Positions 1 through 6,374 of a stretch of DNA of 11,910 bases are shown piece by piece (within the stretch, counting starts at the first letter, position 1; the number at the start of each line of letters is the position of its first letter). The position numbers and the translations under genes are program-made. Origin of the DNA: Roseovarius sp. (GTDB lineage: Bacteria; Pseudomonadota; Alphaproteobacteria; Rhodobacterales; Rhodobacteraceae); the NCBI GenBank assembly GCA_021767845.1, contig JAASSQ010000076.1, forward strand, positions 1 through 11,910, given 5' to 3'. Below the pieces are notes generated by a model. The model was not told where the DNA came from. It saw nothing but the letters and a program-made list of their open reading frames with translations, and ran no database searches.

Positions 1-2
1 CC

Positions 3-1772
3 ATGCAAATGACGACTGAGGAAGCTTTTGTGAAGACCCTTCAACGGCACGGGATCCGGCATGCGTTCGGGATCATCGGGTCGGCAATGATGCCGATATC
101 GGATCTTTTTCCGAAGGCGGGGATCACGTTCTGGGACTGCGCGCACGAGGGCAGCGCGGGGATGATGGCCGACGGCTACACCCGCGCGACCGGCGAGATG
201 AGCATGATGATCGCGCAGAACGGGCCCGGCATCACCAACTTCGTGACGGCGGTGAAGACCGCCTACTGGAACCACACGCCGCTTCTGCTGGTCACGCCGC
301 AGGCCGCGAACAAGACGATCGGGCAGGGCGGTTTCCAGGAGGTCGAGCAGATGGCGCTGTTCGAGGACATGGTCGCCTACCAGGAAGAGGTGCGCGACCC
401 CTCGCGCGTGGCCGAGGTCTTGGCCCGCGTGATCTCGAAGGCGAAGCAGCTTTCGGCGCCCGCGCAGATCAACATCCCGCGCGACTACTGGACCCAGGTG
501 ATCGATATCGAGATCCCGACCGCGCTGGAATTCGAGCGTCCCTCGGGGGGCGAGGCCTCGGTGGCCGAGGCGGCGAAGCTGTTGTCGGAGGCGAAAAACC
601 CGGTGATCCTGAACGGGGCCGGGGTTGTCCTGTCGCGGGGCGGGATCGAGGCCAGCAAGGCCCTGGCCGAACGGCTGGATGCGCCGGTCTGCGTGGGCTA
701 CCAGCACAACGATGCCTTCCCCGGCTCGCACCCGCTCTTTGCCGGGCCGCTCGGCTACAACGGGTCCAAGGCCGCGATGGAGCTGATCTCGGGGGCCGAT
801 GTGGTGCTGTGCCTCGGCACCCGGCTCAACCCGTTCTCGACGCTGCCGGGCTATGGCATGGAATACTGGCCGGCCGAGGCCAAGGTGATCCAGGTCGATA
901 TCAACCCCGACCGGATCGGCCTGACCAAGAAGGTCAGCGTGGGCATCGTGGGCGACGCGGCCAAGGTGGCGCGCGGCCTCCTTGGGCAGCTGTCGGACAC
1001 GGCGGGTGACGCGGGCCGCGAGGCGCGCCGCGCCAAGATCGCCGAGACGAAATCGCGGTGGGCCCAGCAACTCAGCAGCATGGACCACGAGGACGACGAC
1101 CCCGGCACCACCTGGAACGAGCGCGCCCGCGCGGCCAAGCCCGACTGGATGAGCCCGCGCATGGCGTGGCGCGCGATCCAGGCGGCGCTGCCGCGCGAGG
1201 CGATCATCAGTTCCGACATCGGCAACAACTGCGCGATCGGCAACGCCTACCCGGCCTTCGAGGAGGGGCGCAAATACCTCGCGCCCGGCCTCTTCGGCCC
1301 CTGCGGCTATGGCCTGCCGGCCATCGTGGGCGCCAAGATCGGCTGCCCGGACGTGCCGGTGGTGGGCTTTGCGGGCGACGGTGCCTTCGGCATTGCCGTC
1401 AACGAGTTGACGGCGATCGGGCGCAGCGAATGGCCCGCCGTGACGCAGATCGTGTTCCGCAACTACCAGTGGGGCGCGGAGAAGCGGAACTCGACCCTGT
1501 GGTTCGACGACAACTTCGTGGGCACCGAGCTGGACGACGACGTCAGCTACGCCGGGATCGCGCAGGCCTGCGGGCTCAAGGGCGTGGTCGCGCGCACGAT
1601 GGACGAGCTGACCGAGGCGCTGAACCAGGCGATCAAGGACCAGATGCAGAACGGCCAGACCACCCTGATCGAGGCCATGATCAACCAGGAACTCGGCGAA
1701 CCCTTCCGCCGCGACGCCATGAAAAAACCCGTGACAGTCGCTGGAATCGATCCCGCCGATATGGTTTCCTGA
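3..1772 (+). CDS. xsc: Sulfoacetaldehyde acetyltransferase (Xsc)
   Basis: A cytoplasmic ThDP-dependent enzyme. It converts sulfoacetaldehyde and phosphate to acetyl phosphate and sulfite, the desulfonation step of taurine and related C2-sulfonate breakdown. The 589 residues match the usual family length. The N-terminal ThDP-binding domain carries the Glu expected to activate the cofactor (E49, in CAHEGSAGMMADGY), followed by QNGPG and YWNHTPLLL stretches typical of Xsc. A central domain follows (about 190-330). The C-terminal ThDP/Mg motif starts with GDG at 458-460 and ends at RN about 28 residues later. The start MQMTTEEAF aligns with the MKMTTEEAF start I know from Rhodobacterales Xsc, so the first ATG is chosen; the window begins only 2 nt before it, so the ribosome binding site cannot be seen. 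The next gene is a putative sulfite/sulfate exporter, which supports sulfonate dissimilation. The pta usually found near xsc is not in view. Acetolactate synthase is the main relative, but the match to Xsc is too close for that. Confidence 0.97.
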   Translation: MQMTTEEAFVKTLQRHGIRHAFGIIGSAMMPISDLFPKAGITFWDCAHEGSAGMMADGYTRATGEMSMMIAQNGPGITNFVTAVKTAYWNHTPLLLVTPQAANKTIGQGGFQEVEQMALFEDMVAYQEEVRDPSRVAEVLARVISKAKQLSAPAQINIPRDYWTQVIDIEIPTALEFERPSGGEASVAEAAKLLSEAKNPVILNGAGVVLSRGGIEASKALAERLDAPVCVGYQHNDAFPGSHPLFAGPLGYNGSKAAMELISGADVVLCLGTRLNPFSTLPGYGMEYWPAEAKVIQVDINPDRIGLTKKVSVGIVGDAAKVARGLLGQLSDTAGDAGREARRAKIAETKSRWAQQLSSMDHEDDDPGTTWNERARAAKPDWMSPRMAWRAIQAALPREAIISSDIGNNCAIGNAYPAFEEGRKYLAPGLFGPCGYGLPAIVGAKIGCPDVPVVGFAGDGAFGIAVNELTAIGRSEWPAVTQIVFRNYQWGAEKRNSTLWFDDNFVGTELDDDVSYAGIAQACGLKGVVARTMDELTEALNQAIKDQMQNGQTTLIEAMINQELGEPFRRDAMKKPVTVAGIDPADMVS

Positions 1773-1779
1773 CGCCGAC

Positions 1780-2814
1780 ATGAAATTTCAGGAAATCTTC
1801 CAGGCGTCCGGTCAGGATATGGCCGGACGCGCCAAAGAGTATTTTCCGGGCGTCATGGTGTCGGTGCTGGTTGCGCTTGCCGCGCAATTCGTGGCCGAGC
1901 ATCACGGCGCGCCGGCGATGCTGATGGCGCTGCTGTTCGGGATCGCGCTGAATTTTCTGGGCGATCCGGGGCCCACAGCGGCGGGCATCGGCTTTACCGC
2001 GCGCAGCGTTTTGCGGTTCGGCGTGGCGATCCTTGGCGCGCGCATCAGCGTGGAGATGCTGACCTCGCTTGGGTGGGGGGTGATCGCGCTGCTGATCGCG
2101 GGGGTGATCGCGACGATCCTGTTCGGTGTCCTGCTGGCCCGCTTCATCGGGCAGGGCCCACGCTTTGCGATCCTCACCGCCGGATCGGTGGCGATCTGCG
2201 GCGCCTCGGCGGCCATGGCCATCGCGGCGGTGCTGCCCAAGGACGAGAAATCCGAACGCAACCTTCTGTTTACCGTCCTTGGCGTCACGGTCCTGTCCAC
2301 CGTCGCCATGATCCTTTACCCGATCCTGACGCAGGCGCTTGGCTTTGATGACGTGACGGCCGGTGCCTTTATCGGGGCCACGGTGCATGACGTGGCGCAG
2401 GTCGTGGGCGCGGGTTTCTCGATCTCGGACACGGCGGGCGAAACCTCGACCCTCGTCAAGCTGATCCGCGTGTCGTTCCTGGCGCCGGTGGTGGTTCTCA
2501 TCACGCTGTGGTGGCAGCATGCCGCGCCGCAAGACGAAGGCAAGCGGCCGCCGATCATTCCCGGCTTCGTGCTGGGGTTCCTGGTTCTCGCCATGTTGAA
2601 TTCCCTCGGGCTCATTCCCGCGGCGCTGAGCGGTCTTCTGGCCAATCTGTCGTCCTGGGCGCTGCTGGCGGCGATCGCGGCGGTCGGCATGAAAACCGAC
2701 CTGCGCAATATCATGCAGGTCGGAGGCGGGGCGATTGCGTTGATCGTGGCGGAAACCCTGTTCCTGGCCGGTCTTGTTCTGGCAGGGATCACGTATCTGG
2801 AGCTTGCTCCCTGA
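1780..2814 (+). CDS. YeiH-family (UPF0324) membrane protein, putative sulfite/sulfate exporter
   Basis: A 344-residue inner-membrane protein with about nine to eleven hydrophobic segments. A short amphipathic N-terminus (1-22) precedes them, and one charged cytoplasmic or periplasmic loop lies near 248-258. Signatures of the YeiH/UPF0324 family are visible: LRFGVAILGARIS (78-90), GSVAICGASAAMAI (135-148), GATVHDVAQVVGAG (199-212), KLIRV (227-231) and GMKTDLR (303-309). The ATG lies 7 nt after the xsc stop and has no obvious Shine-Dalgarno, which suggests translational coupling to xsc. Members of this family found beside xsc or taurine genes have been proposed to export the sulfate or sulfite left after desulfonation; that role here is inferred from position. 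The E. coli family member YeiH has no firmly established substrate, so transport direction and ion remain uncertain. Confidence 0.88.
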   Translation: MKFQEIFQASGQDMAGRAKEYFPGVMVSVLVALAAQFVAEHHGAPAMLMALLFGIALNFLGDPGPTAAGIGFTARSVLRFGVAILGARISVEMLTSLGWGVIALLIAGVIATILFGVLLARFIGQGPRFAILTAGSVAICGASAAMAIAAVLPKDEKSERNLLFTVLGVTVLSTVAMILYPILTQALGFDDVTAGAFIGATVHDVAQVVGAGFSISDTAGETSTLVKLIRVSFLAPVVVLITLWWQHAAPQDEGKRPPIIPGFVLGFLVLAMLNSLGLIPAALSGLLANLSSWALLAAIAAVGMKTDLRNIMQVGGGAIALIVAETLFLAGLVLAGITYLELAP

Positions 2815-2858
2815 CACCGGTTTCGGTGCCTGTGCGGGTTTTGGCGGCCGGAGGCCCC

Positions 2859-2887
2859 TTGAACCTTCAGGGCACTGGATTTACCTT
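2859..2887 (+). promoter_or_regulatory. Possible sigma70-type promoter of the thiamine operon
   Basis: TTGAAC at 2859-2864 and TACCTT at 2882-2887 are separated by 17 nt. Each matches the -35 and -10 consensus only partly. Initiation about 7 nt downstream would fall at about 2894, just before the first base of the riboswitch P1 stem at 2896, and that placement is the main argument. The rest of the gap from 2815 shows no other convincing element. Confidence 0.35.
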
Positions 2888-2895
2888 CAATGCTA

Positions 2896-2979
2896 TCCGT
2901 TGGGGTGCCCCGTTGTGGGGCTGAGAGGCCAAGCCAACCCATCGCACCTGATCCGGACAATACCGGCGTAGGGAACGGA
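2896..2979 (+). ncRNA. TPP riboswitch (THI element)
   Basis: This is a canonical thiamine pyrophosphate aptamer upstream of thiD. The closing stem P1 is perfect over 6 bp (TCCGTT 2896-2901 with AACGGA 2974-2979). P3 is GCCCC/GGGGC (2907-2911 with 2917-2921) around a GTTGT loop. The conserved CTGAGA lies at 2921-2926, ACCC at 2937-2940 and CCTGATC at 2947-2953. P5 is formed by CCGG/CCGG (2953-2956 and 2963-2966), and the hallmark ACCGGCGTAGGGA lies at 2962-2974. In this family TPP binding to the leader represses the downstream genes, here the whole thiD-thiF operon. The aptamer ends 60 nt before the thiD start codon, and no intrinsic terminator lies between, so translational control is more likely than transcription termination. 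Confidence 0.96.
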
Positions 2980-2980
2980 C

Positions 2981-3040
2981 CAAGACCCAAGGCACAGCCC
3001 GCCCCGTCTTGCGACCCGCCCCAGCCGGAGGAGCGCAAGA
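2981..3040 (+). promoter_or_regulatory. Candidate riboswitch expression platform: two mutually exclusive stems at the thiD start
   Basis: Two alternative stems share the segment around 3007-3011. A downstream stem pairs TCTTGCG (3007-3013) with CGCAAGA (3034-3040); it puts the thiD Shine-Dalgarno in its loop and the spacer plus the A of the ATG in the duplex, so it would hinder translation. An upstream stem pairs CAAGAC (2981-2986) with GTCTTG (3006-3011); it would free the start region. CAAGAC begins one nt after the 3' strand of aptamer stem P1, so ligand-stabilised P1 could favour one fold over the other. The pairings are read directly from the sequence; the switching mechanism is inference. 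Confidence 0.45.
3027..3033 (+). promoter_or_regulatory. Shine-Dalgarno of thiD
   Basis: GGAGGAG is followed by a 6-nt spacer and ATG at 3040. It fixes the thiD start there rather than at the more upstream in-frame ATG at 2890, which would require translating through the riboswitch. Confidence 0.85.
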
Positions 3041-3843
3041 TGAGACCACCACCCAAGGCCATGACGATCGCCGGTTCCGATAGCGGTGGCGGCGCGGGCA
3101 TCCAGGCCGACCTCAAGACATTCTCGGCGCTTGGCGTCTACGGCGCGAGCGCGATCACCGGCATCACCGCGCAGAACACGGTGGGCGTGCAGGGGGTGGA
3201 GCCTGTCCCCGAGGCCATGATCGCCGCGCAGATCACTTCTGTTTTGCAGGACATTCCGATGGACGCGATCAAGATCGGGATGTTGGGCTCGCCCGGCATT
3301 GTCGGGGCCGTCGCCGATGCCCTCGCCGACTATGCCGGCCCCATTGTTCTGGACCCTGTGATGGTTGCGAAATCCGGTGATCCGTTGCTGGCCGAGGACG
3401 CCATTGCCGCGCTGACCCACCGGCTTCTGCCGCGCGCCACGGTGCTGACCCCGAACCTGCCCGAGGCGGCGCGCCTTCTGGGCTGCGAGCCTGCGCGCGC
3501 GCTGGACGAAGCCGAGGATCAGGGCCGCAGGTTGCTGTCGCTTGGTCCACGGGCGGTACTGATGAAGGGCGGCCATGCCGAAGGCGCGGTTTGCACCGAT
3601 CTGCTGGTCGGCCCTGAAGGCGTGCGGCGGTTCGAGTCCCCGCGCCTCGACACGAAAAACACGCATGGCACCGGCTGCTCGATGTCCTCGGCCATCGCGG
3701 CGGAACTGGCCAAGGGGCAGTCGTTGGGGGATGCCGTGCATCGTGCCCATCAGTGGCTGCACGCCGCCATCGCTGCCGCCGATACGCTGGCTGTGGGGCA
3801 GGGGCACGGGCCGGTGCATCACTTCCACGAGGTTTGGACATGA
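3040..3843 (+). CDS. thiD: Hydroxymethylpyrimidine/phosphomethylpyrimidine kinase (ThiD)
   Basis: A cytoplasmic ribokinase-fold enzyme that phosphorylates HMP to HMP-P and then HMP-PP, the pyrimidine donor for ThiE. The 267 residues are normal for ThiD. Visible signatures are AGSDSGGGAGIQADLKTF (11-28, substrate and glycine-rich region), KIGMLGS (78-84), LDPVMVAKSG (104-113), LTPNLPEA (136-143), MKGGH (175-179) and the anion-hole motif NTHGTGCS with C213 at the position of the catalytic cysteine. The start at 3040 is preferred for its GGAGGAG Shine-Dalgarno; M8 (at 3061) is a possible alternative. It is the first gene of the riboswitch-controlled operon, and its stop overlaps the thiO start (ATGA). 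Pyridoxal kinases are related, but the operon makes ThiD the clear reading. Confidence 0.96.
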   Translation: MRPPPKAMTIAGSDSGGGAGIQADLKTFSALGVYGASAITGITAQNTVGVQGVEPVPEAMIAAQITSVLQDIPMDAIKIGMLGSPGIVGAVADALADYAGPIVLDPVMVAKSGDPLLAEDAIAALTHRLLPRATVLTPNLPEAARLLGCEPARALDEAEDQGRRLLSLGPRAVLMKGGHAEGAVCTDLLVGPEGVRRFESPRLDTKNTHGTGCSMSSAIAAELAKGQSLGDAVHRAHQWLHAAIAAADTLAVGQGHGPVHHFHEVWT

Positions 3844-4829
3844 CCGGACCTGTCACCATTCTGGGCGCAGGCGTTGCCGGGCTGTGTGTGGCCAGCGAAC
3901 TGGCCGCGCGCGGGGTGGATCTGCGCGTCGTCGATCCGCAGCCGCAGCCCGGTCCGCACGCCTGTTCGTGGTGGGCGGGCGGAATGCTGGCGCCCTTTTG
4001 CGAGGGCGAAACCGCCGAGGAACCTGTCGTGCGCCTCGGCCAGGAAGCCGCCGCATGGTGGGCGCGACAGGGCGTCGAGGTGACGCGCAACGGCTCGGTC
4101 GTCATCGCGCTTGGCCGCGACCGGCGCGAGCTTGACCGGTTCGCGCGGCGCACGGAGGGCCATGCACAGCTTGACCGCGACGGCCTGAGCCGGATCGAAC
4201 CGCATCTGGGCGACAGGTTCGACCGCGCGCTGTTTTTCGAATCTGAGGCGCATATCGCGCCGCGCGCGGCCCTTGCGCATCTGCGCGCTAGTCTGGAGCG
4301 CGCGGGCGTGCGGTTCGAGCGCGAGCAGGGATCGGTCGCCGGGACGGTGATCGACTGCCGGGGGCTCGCTGCACAGGATGCGCTGCGTGATCTGCGCGGG
4401 GTAAAGGGCGAAATGGCCGTGCTGCGCGCGCCGGATATCGACCTGCAACGGCCCGTCCGGCTGCTGCACCCGCGCTATCCGCTCTATCTCGTGCCGCGCG
4501 GCGATGGCGTGTTCATGCTGGGCGCCACGCAGATCGAAAGCGGCGAGCGGACCCGCGCGACCTTGCGCTCGGTGACCGAGCTTTTCAACGCCGCCTATGC
4601 ATTGCACCCGGCCTTTGGCGAGGCGGAGATCCTTGAAATCGGCGTCGATGCACGCCCGGCCTTTCCCGACAACCTGCCGCGCATCCGCCGGCGCGGCGAC
4701 ACGATTCATGTCAACGGCTTGTTCCGGCACGGTTTTCTTCTGGCGCCGGCCTTGGCGCGGATGGTCGCCGACCTGCTGATGCAAGGCACAATCCCGGAGG
4801 TGATGGATGAAGATCACGGTGAACGGTGA
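3840..4829 (+). CDS. thiO: Glycine oxidase ThiO (FAD-dependent)
   Basis: A DAO-family flavoprotein of 329 residues. It oxidises glycine to dehydroglycine (iminoacetate), which ThiG uses to build the thiazole ring; ThiO replaces the anaerobic radical-SAM tyrosine lyase ThiH, so this is an aerobic thiamine route. The N-terminal dinucleotide-binding fold shows GAGVAG (9-14), with the acidic end of strand beta-2 in RVVDP. A WWAGGMLAPFCE segment follows (about 44-55). The C-terminal FAD-contacting FRHGFLLAP is at about 295-303. The ATG at 3840 overlaps the thiD stop as ATGA and gives the normal N-terminus; upstream in-frame codons would only add thiD shadow. The 3' end overlaps thiS by 23 nt. No thiH is present, consistent with this assignment. 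Confidence 0.93.
   Translation: MTGPVTILGAGVAGLCVASELAARGVDLRVVDPQPQPGPHACSWWAGGMLAPFCEGETAEEPVVRLGQEAAAWWARQGVEVTRNGSVVIALGRDRRELDRFARRTEGHAQLDRDGLSRIEPHLGDRFDRALFFESEAHIAPRAALAHLRASLERAGVRFEREQGSVAGTVIDCRGLAAQDALRDLRGVKGEMAVLRAPDIDLQRPVRLLHPRYPLYLVPRGDGVFMLGATQIESGERTRATLRSVTELFNAAYALHPAFGEAEILEIGVDARPAFPDNLPRIRRRGDTIHVNGLFRHGFLLAPALARMVADLLMQGTIPEVMDEDHGER
4796..4800 (+). promoter_or_regulatory. Shine-Dalgarno of thiS inside thiO
   Basis: GGAGG is followed by a 6-nt spacer to the ATG at 4807, within the 3' end of thiO. It supports the thiS start even though it overlaps the upstream gene by 23 nt. Confidence 0.75.
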
Positions 4830-5004
4830 CCCCTGCGAGGTCGCGTCCGATACGGTGCAGGCCGTTCTGGACGAGTTGGGCTATGGCGAGGCCAAGGTCG
4901 CCACGGCCGTCAACGAAACCTTCGTGCCCGCCGGGTCGCGTGGCGCGACAAGGCTGGCCAAGGGCGACCGGCTTGAAATCGTCGCGCCAAGACAGGGGGG
5001 CTGA
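4807..5004 (+). CDS. thiS: Sulfur carrier protein ThiS
   Basis: A 65-residue beta-grasp ubiquitin-like protein. It carries sulfur as a C-terminal thiocarboxylate to ThiG during thiazole synthesis. It starts MKITVNGDP, the usual first strand of the ThiS fold. A conserved VATAVNETFVP stretch follows (31-41), then GDRLEIVAPRQGG with the required Gly-Gly at the extreme C-terminus (64-65), which a ThiF-type enzyme adenylates. Length and ending are canonical. It lies between thiO (23-nt overlap) and thiG (3-nt gap), so its supply is probably coupled to its partner ThiG. Confidence 0.95.
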   Translation: MKITVNGDPCEVASDTVQAVLDELGYGEAKVATAVNETFVPAGSRGATRLAKGDRLEIVAPRQGG

Positions 5005-5007
5005 GAG

Positions 5008-5781
5008 ATGGTGAGCTTCTACGGCACCGAGGTCGCATCGCGGTTGATGCTGGGGACGGCGCAATACCCCTCGCCCGCCATCCTGGAACAGGCGTTCCGT
5101 CGTTCGGGCGCGGGGATCGCCACCGTCTCGGTGCGGCGCGAGGCCGGGGGTGAGCGCGCCGGCGCAGCCTTCTGGGATCTGGTAAAACAGTTGGATGTCA
5201 AGGTGTTACCCAATACCGCCGGGTGCCATTCGGTCCGCGAGGCGGTGACCACGGCGCAGATGGCGCGTGAATTGTTCGACACGCCGTGGATCAAGCTCGA
5301 GGTGATCGGCCACGCCGATACGCTTCAGCCCGATCCCTTCGGCCTTGTCGAGGCGGCGCGCATCCTGACCGACGAGGGGTTCCAGGTCTTCCCCTACACG
5401 ACCGAGGATATCGTTCTGGCCGACCGCCTGCTCGAGGCGGGGTGCGAGGTTCTGATGCCTTGGGGTGCGCCGATCGGCACGGGGCTGGGGCTGACGAATA
5501 TCTATGGATTACGGACACTTAGGGCGCAGTTTCCCGATGTCCCGATGGTTGTGGATGCGGGGCTCGGTCTGCCCAGCCAGGCGGCGCAGGCGATGGAAAT
5601 GGCGTTCGATGCGGTGCTGCTGAACACCGCCGTGGCCAAGGCGGGCGATCCGGCGGCAATGGCCGAGGGCTTTGGTCGCGCGGTCGAGGCGGGGCGGCTG
5701 GCCTACGAGGCCGACCCGATGGAGCCGCGCGACATGGCCGCGCCCTCTACCCCCTTGATCGGAAAGGCCTTTCTGGAATGA
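5008..5781 (+). CDS. thiG: Thiazole synthase ThiG
   Basis: A TIM-barrel enzyme of 257 residues that makes the thiazole phosphate from 1-deoxy-D-xylulose 5-phosphate, ThiS thiocarboxylate and dehydroglycine. The Schiff-base lysine is K96 in WIKLEVI, the same number as in well-studied ThiG proteins. Other signatures are LGTAQYPS (15-22), LPNTAGC (67-73), VLMPWGAPIGTGLG (about 149-162, phosphate-binding region) and VDAGLGLPSQA (about 182-192), with LLNTAVAKA and STPLIGKAF near the end. It is preceded by a purine-rich GGGGGGCTGAGAG. Its TGA overlaps the thiE ATG as ATGA. It is proposed to work with the neighbouring ThiS, ThiO and ThiF-like proteins as the complete aerobic thiazole branch. Confidence 0.96.
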   Translation: MVSFYGTEVASRLMLGTAQYPSPAILEQAFRRSGAGIATVSVRREAGGERAGAAFWDLVKQLDVKVLPNTAGCHSVREAVTTAQMARELFDTPWIKLEVIGHADTLQPDPFGLVEAARILTDEGFQVFPYTTEDIVLADRLLEAGCEVLMPWGAPIGTGLGLTNIYGLRTLRAQFPDVPMVVDAGLGLPSQAAQAMEMAFDAVLLNTAVAKAGDPAAMAEGFGRAVEAGRLAYEADPMEPRDMAAPSTPLIGKAFLE

Positions 5782-6374
5782 CCCTGGACCGGTTCTACCC
5801 GATTTTCGACGATGTCGTCTGGCTGGAGCGGATGCTGCCCCTGGGCGTGAAGCTGGTGCAGTTGCGGATCAAGGACGCAGCCGACGACGTGCTGCACGCC
5901 CAGGTGGCGCAGGCGGCGGCATTGTGTCGCAAGCACGGCACGATCTTGATTCTGAACGATTATTGGCAACTTGCCATCGACCTTGAATGTGACTGGATTC
6001 ACCTTGGTCAGGAGGATCTGGACACCGCCGACATCGCCGCGATTCGGCGGGCAGGGATCAAGCTGGGGATCAGCACGCATGACCATGCCGAACTGGACCG
6101 CGCGCTGGCCCTGTCGCCTGACTACGTGGCGCTTGGCCCGGTCTATCCCACCAAGCTCAAGCAGATGAAATGGCACCGGCAGGGGGTGGAAAAACTCAGC
6201 GAATGGAAGGGGTTGATCGGGGACCTGCCGCTGGTCGCCATCGGCGGGATGACGGTGGAGCGGGCCGCGGGCGCGTTCGAGGCGGGGGCGGATATCGTCT
6301 CGGCGGTGACGGATATCACCTGGCACGATGACCCAGAACACCGGGTGCGGCAATGGCTGAAGGCGACGCGATGA
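5778..6374 (+). CDS. thiE: Thiamine-phosphate synthase ThiE
   Basis: A 198-residue TIM-barrel enzyme that couples HMP-PP with thiazole phosphate to give thiamine phosphate. The family signatures are in order: LVQLRIK (26-32), ILNDYW (58-63, diphosphate/Mg region), WIHLGQEDL (73-81), LGISTH (96-101), VALGPVYPT (117-125), AIGGM (154-158) and GADIVSAVTDI (170-180). The commonest form of the fifth motif is GPIFPTxTK; here it reads GPVYPTKLKQMKW. TenI, the thiazole tautomerase, is a paralogue with a similar fold, but the intact LNDYW, HLGQED and GISTH motifs favour ThiE. It starts in an ATGA overlap with thiG and ends in an ATGA overlap with the ThiF-like gene. Confidence 0.92.
   Translation: MTLDRFYPIFDDVVWLERMLPLGVKLVQLRIKDAADDVLHAQVAQAAALCRKHGTILILNDYWQLAIDLECDWIHLGQEDLDTADIAAIRRAGIKLGISTHDHAELDRALALSPDYVALGPVYPTKLKQMKWHRQGVEKLSEWKGLIGDLPLVAIGGMTVERAAGAFEAGADIVSAVTDITWHDDPEHRVRQWLKATR

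Noticed and set aside
1681..2817. A 378-codon minus-strand frame opposite the YeiH-family gene
   Set aside because: It is rich in Arg, His, Gln and Asp with no domain, and mirrors a clear membrane-protein gene on the other strand.
2815..2828. A hairpin CACCG/CGGTG right after the YeiH-family stop, as a terminator
   Set aside because: The stem is only 5 bp and no T-run follows, so evidence for termination is too weak.
2890..3039. A 50-residue N-terminal extension of ThiD from the upstream in-frame ATG
   Set aside because: It would translate through the TPP riboswitch, and a strong Shine-Dalgarno sits just before 3040.
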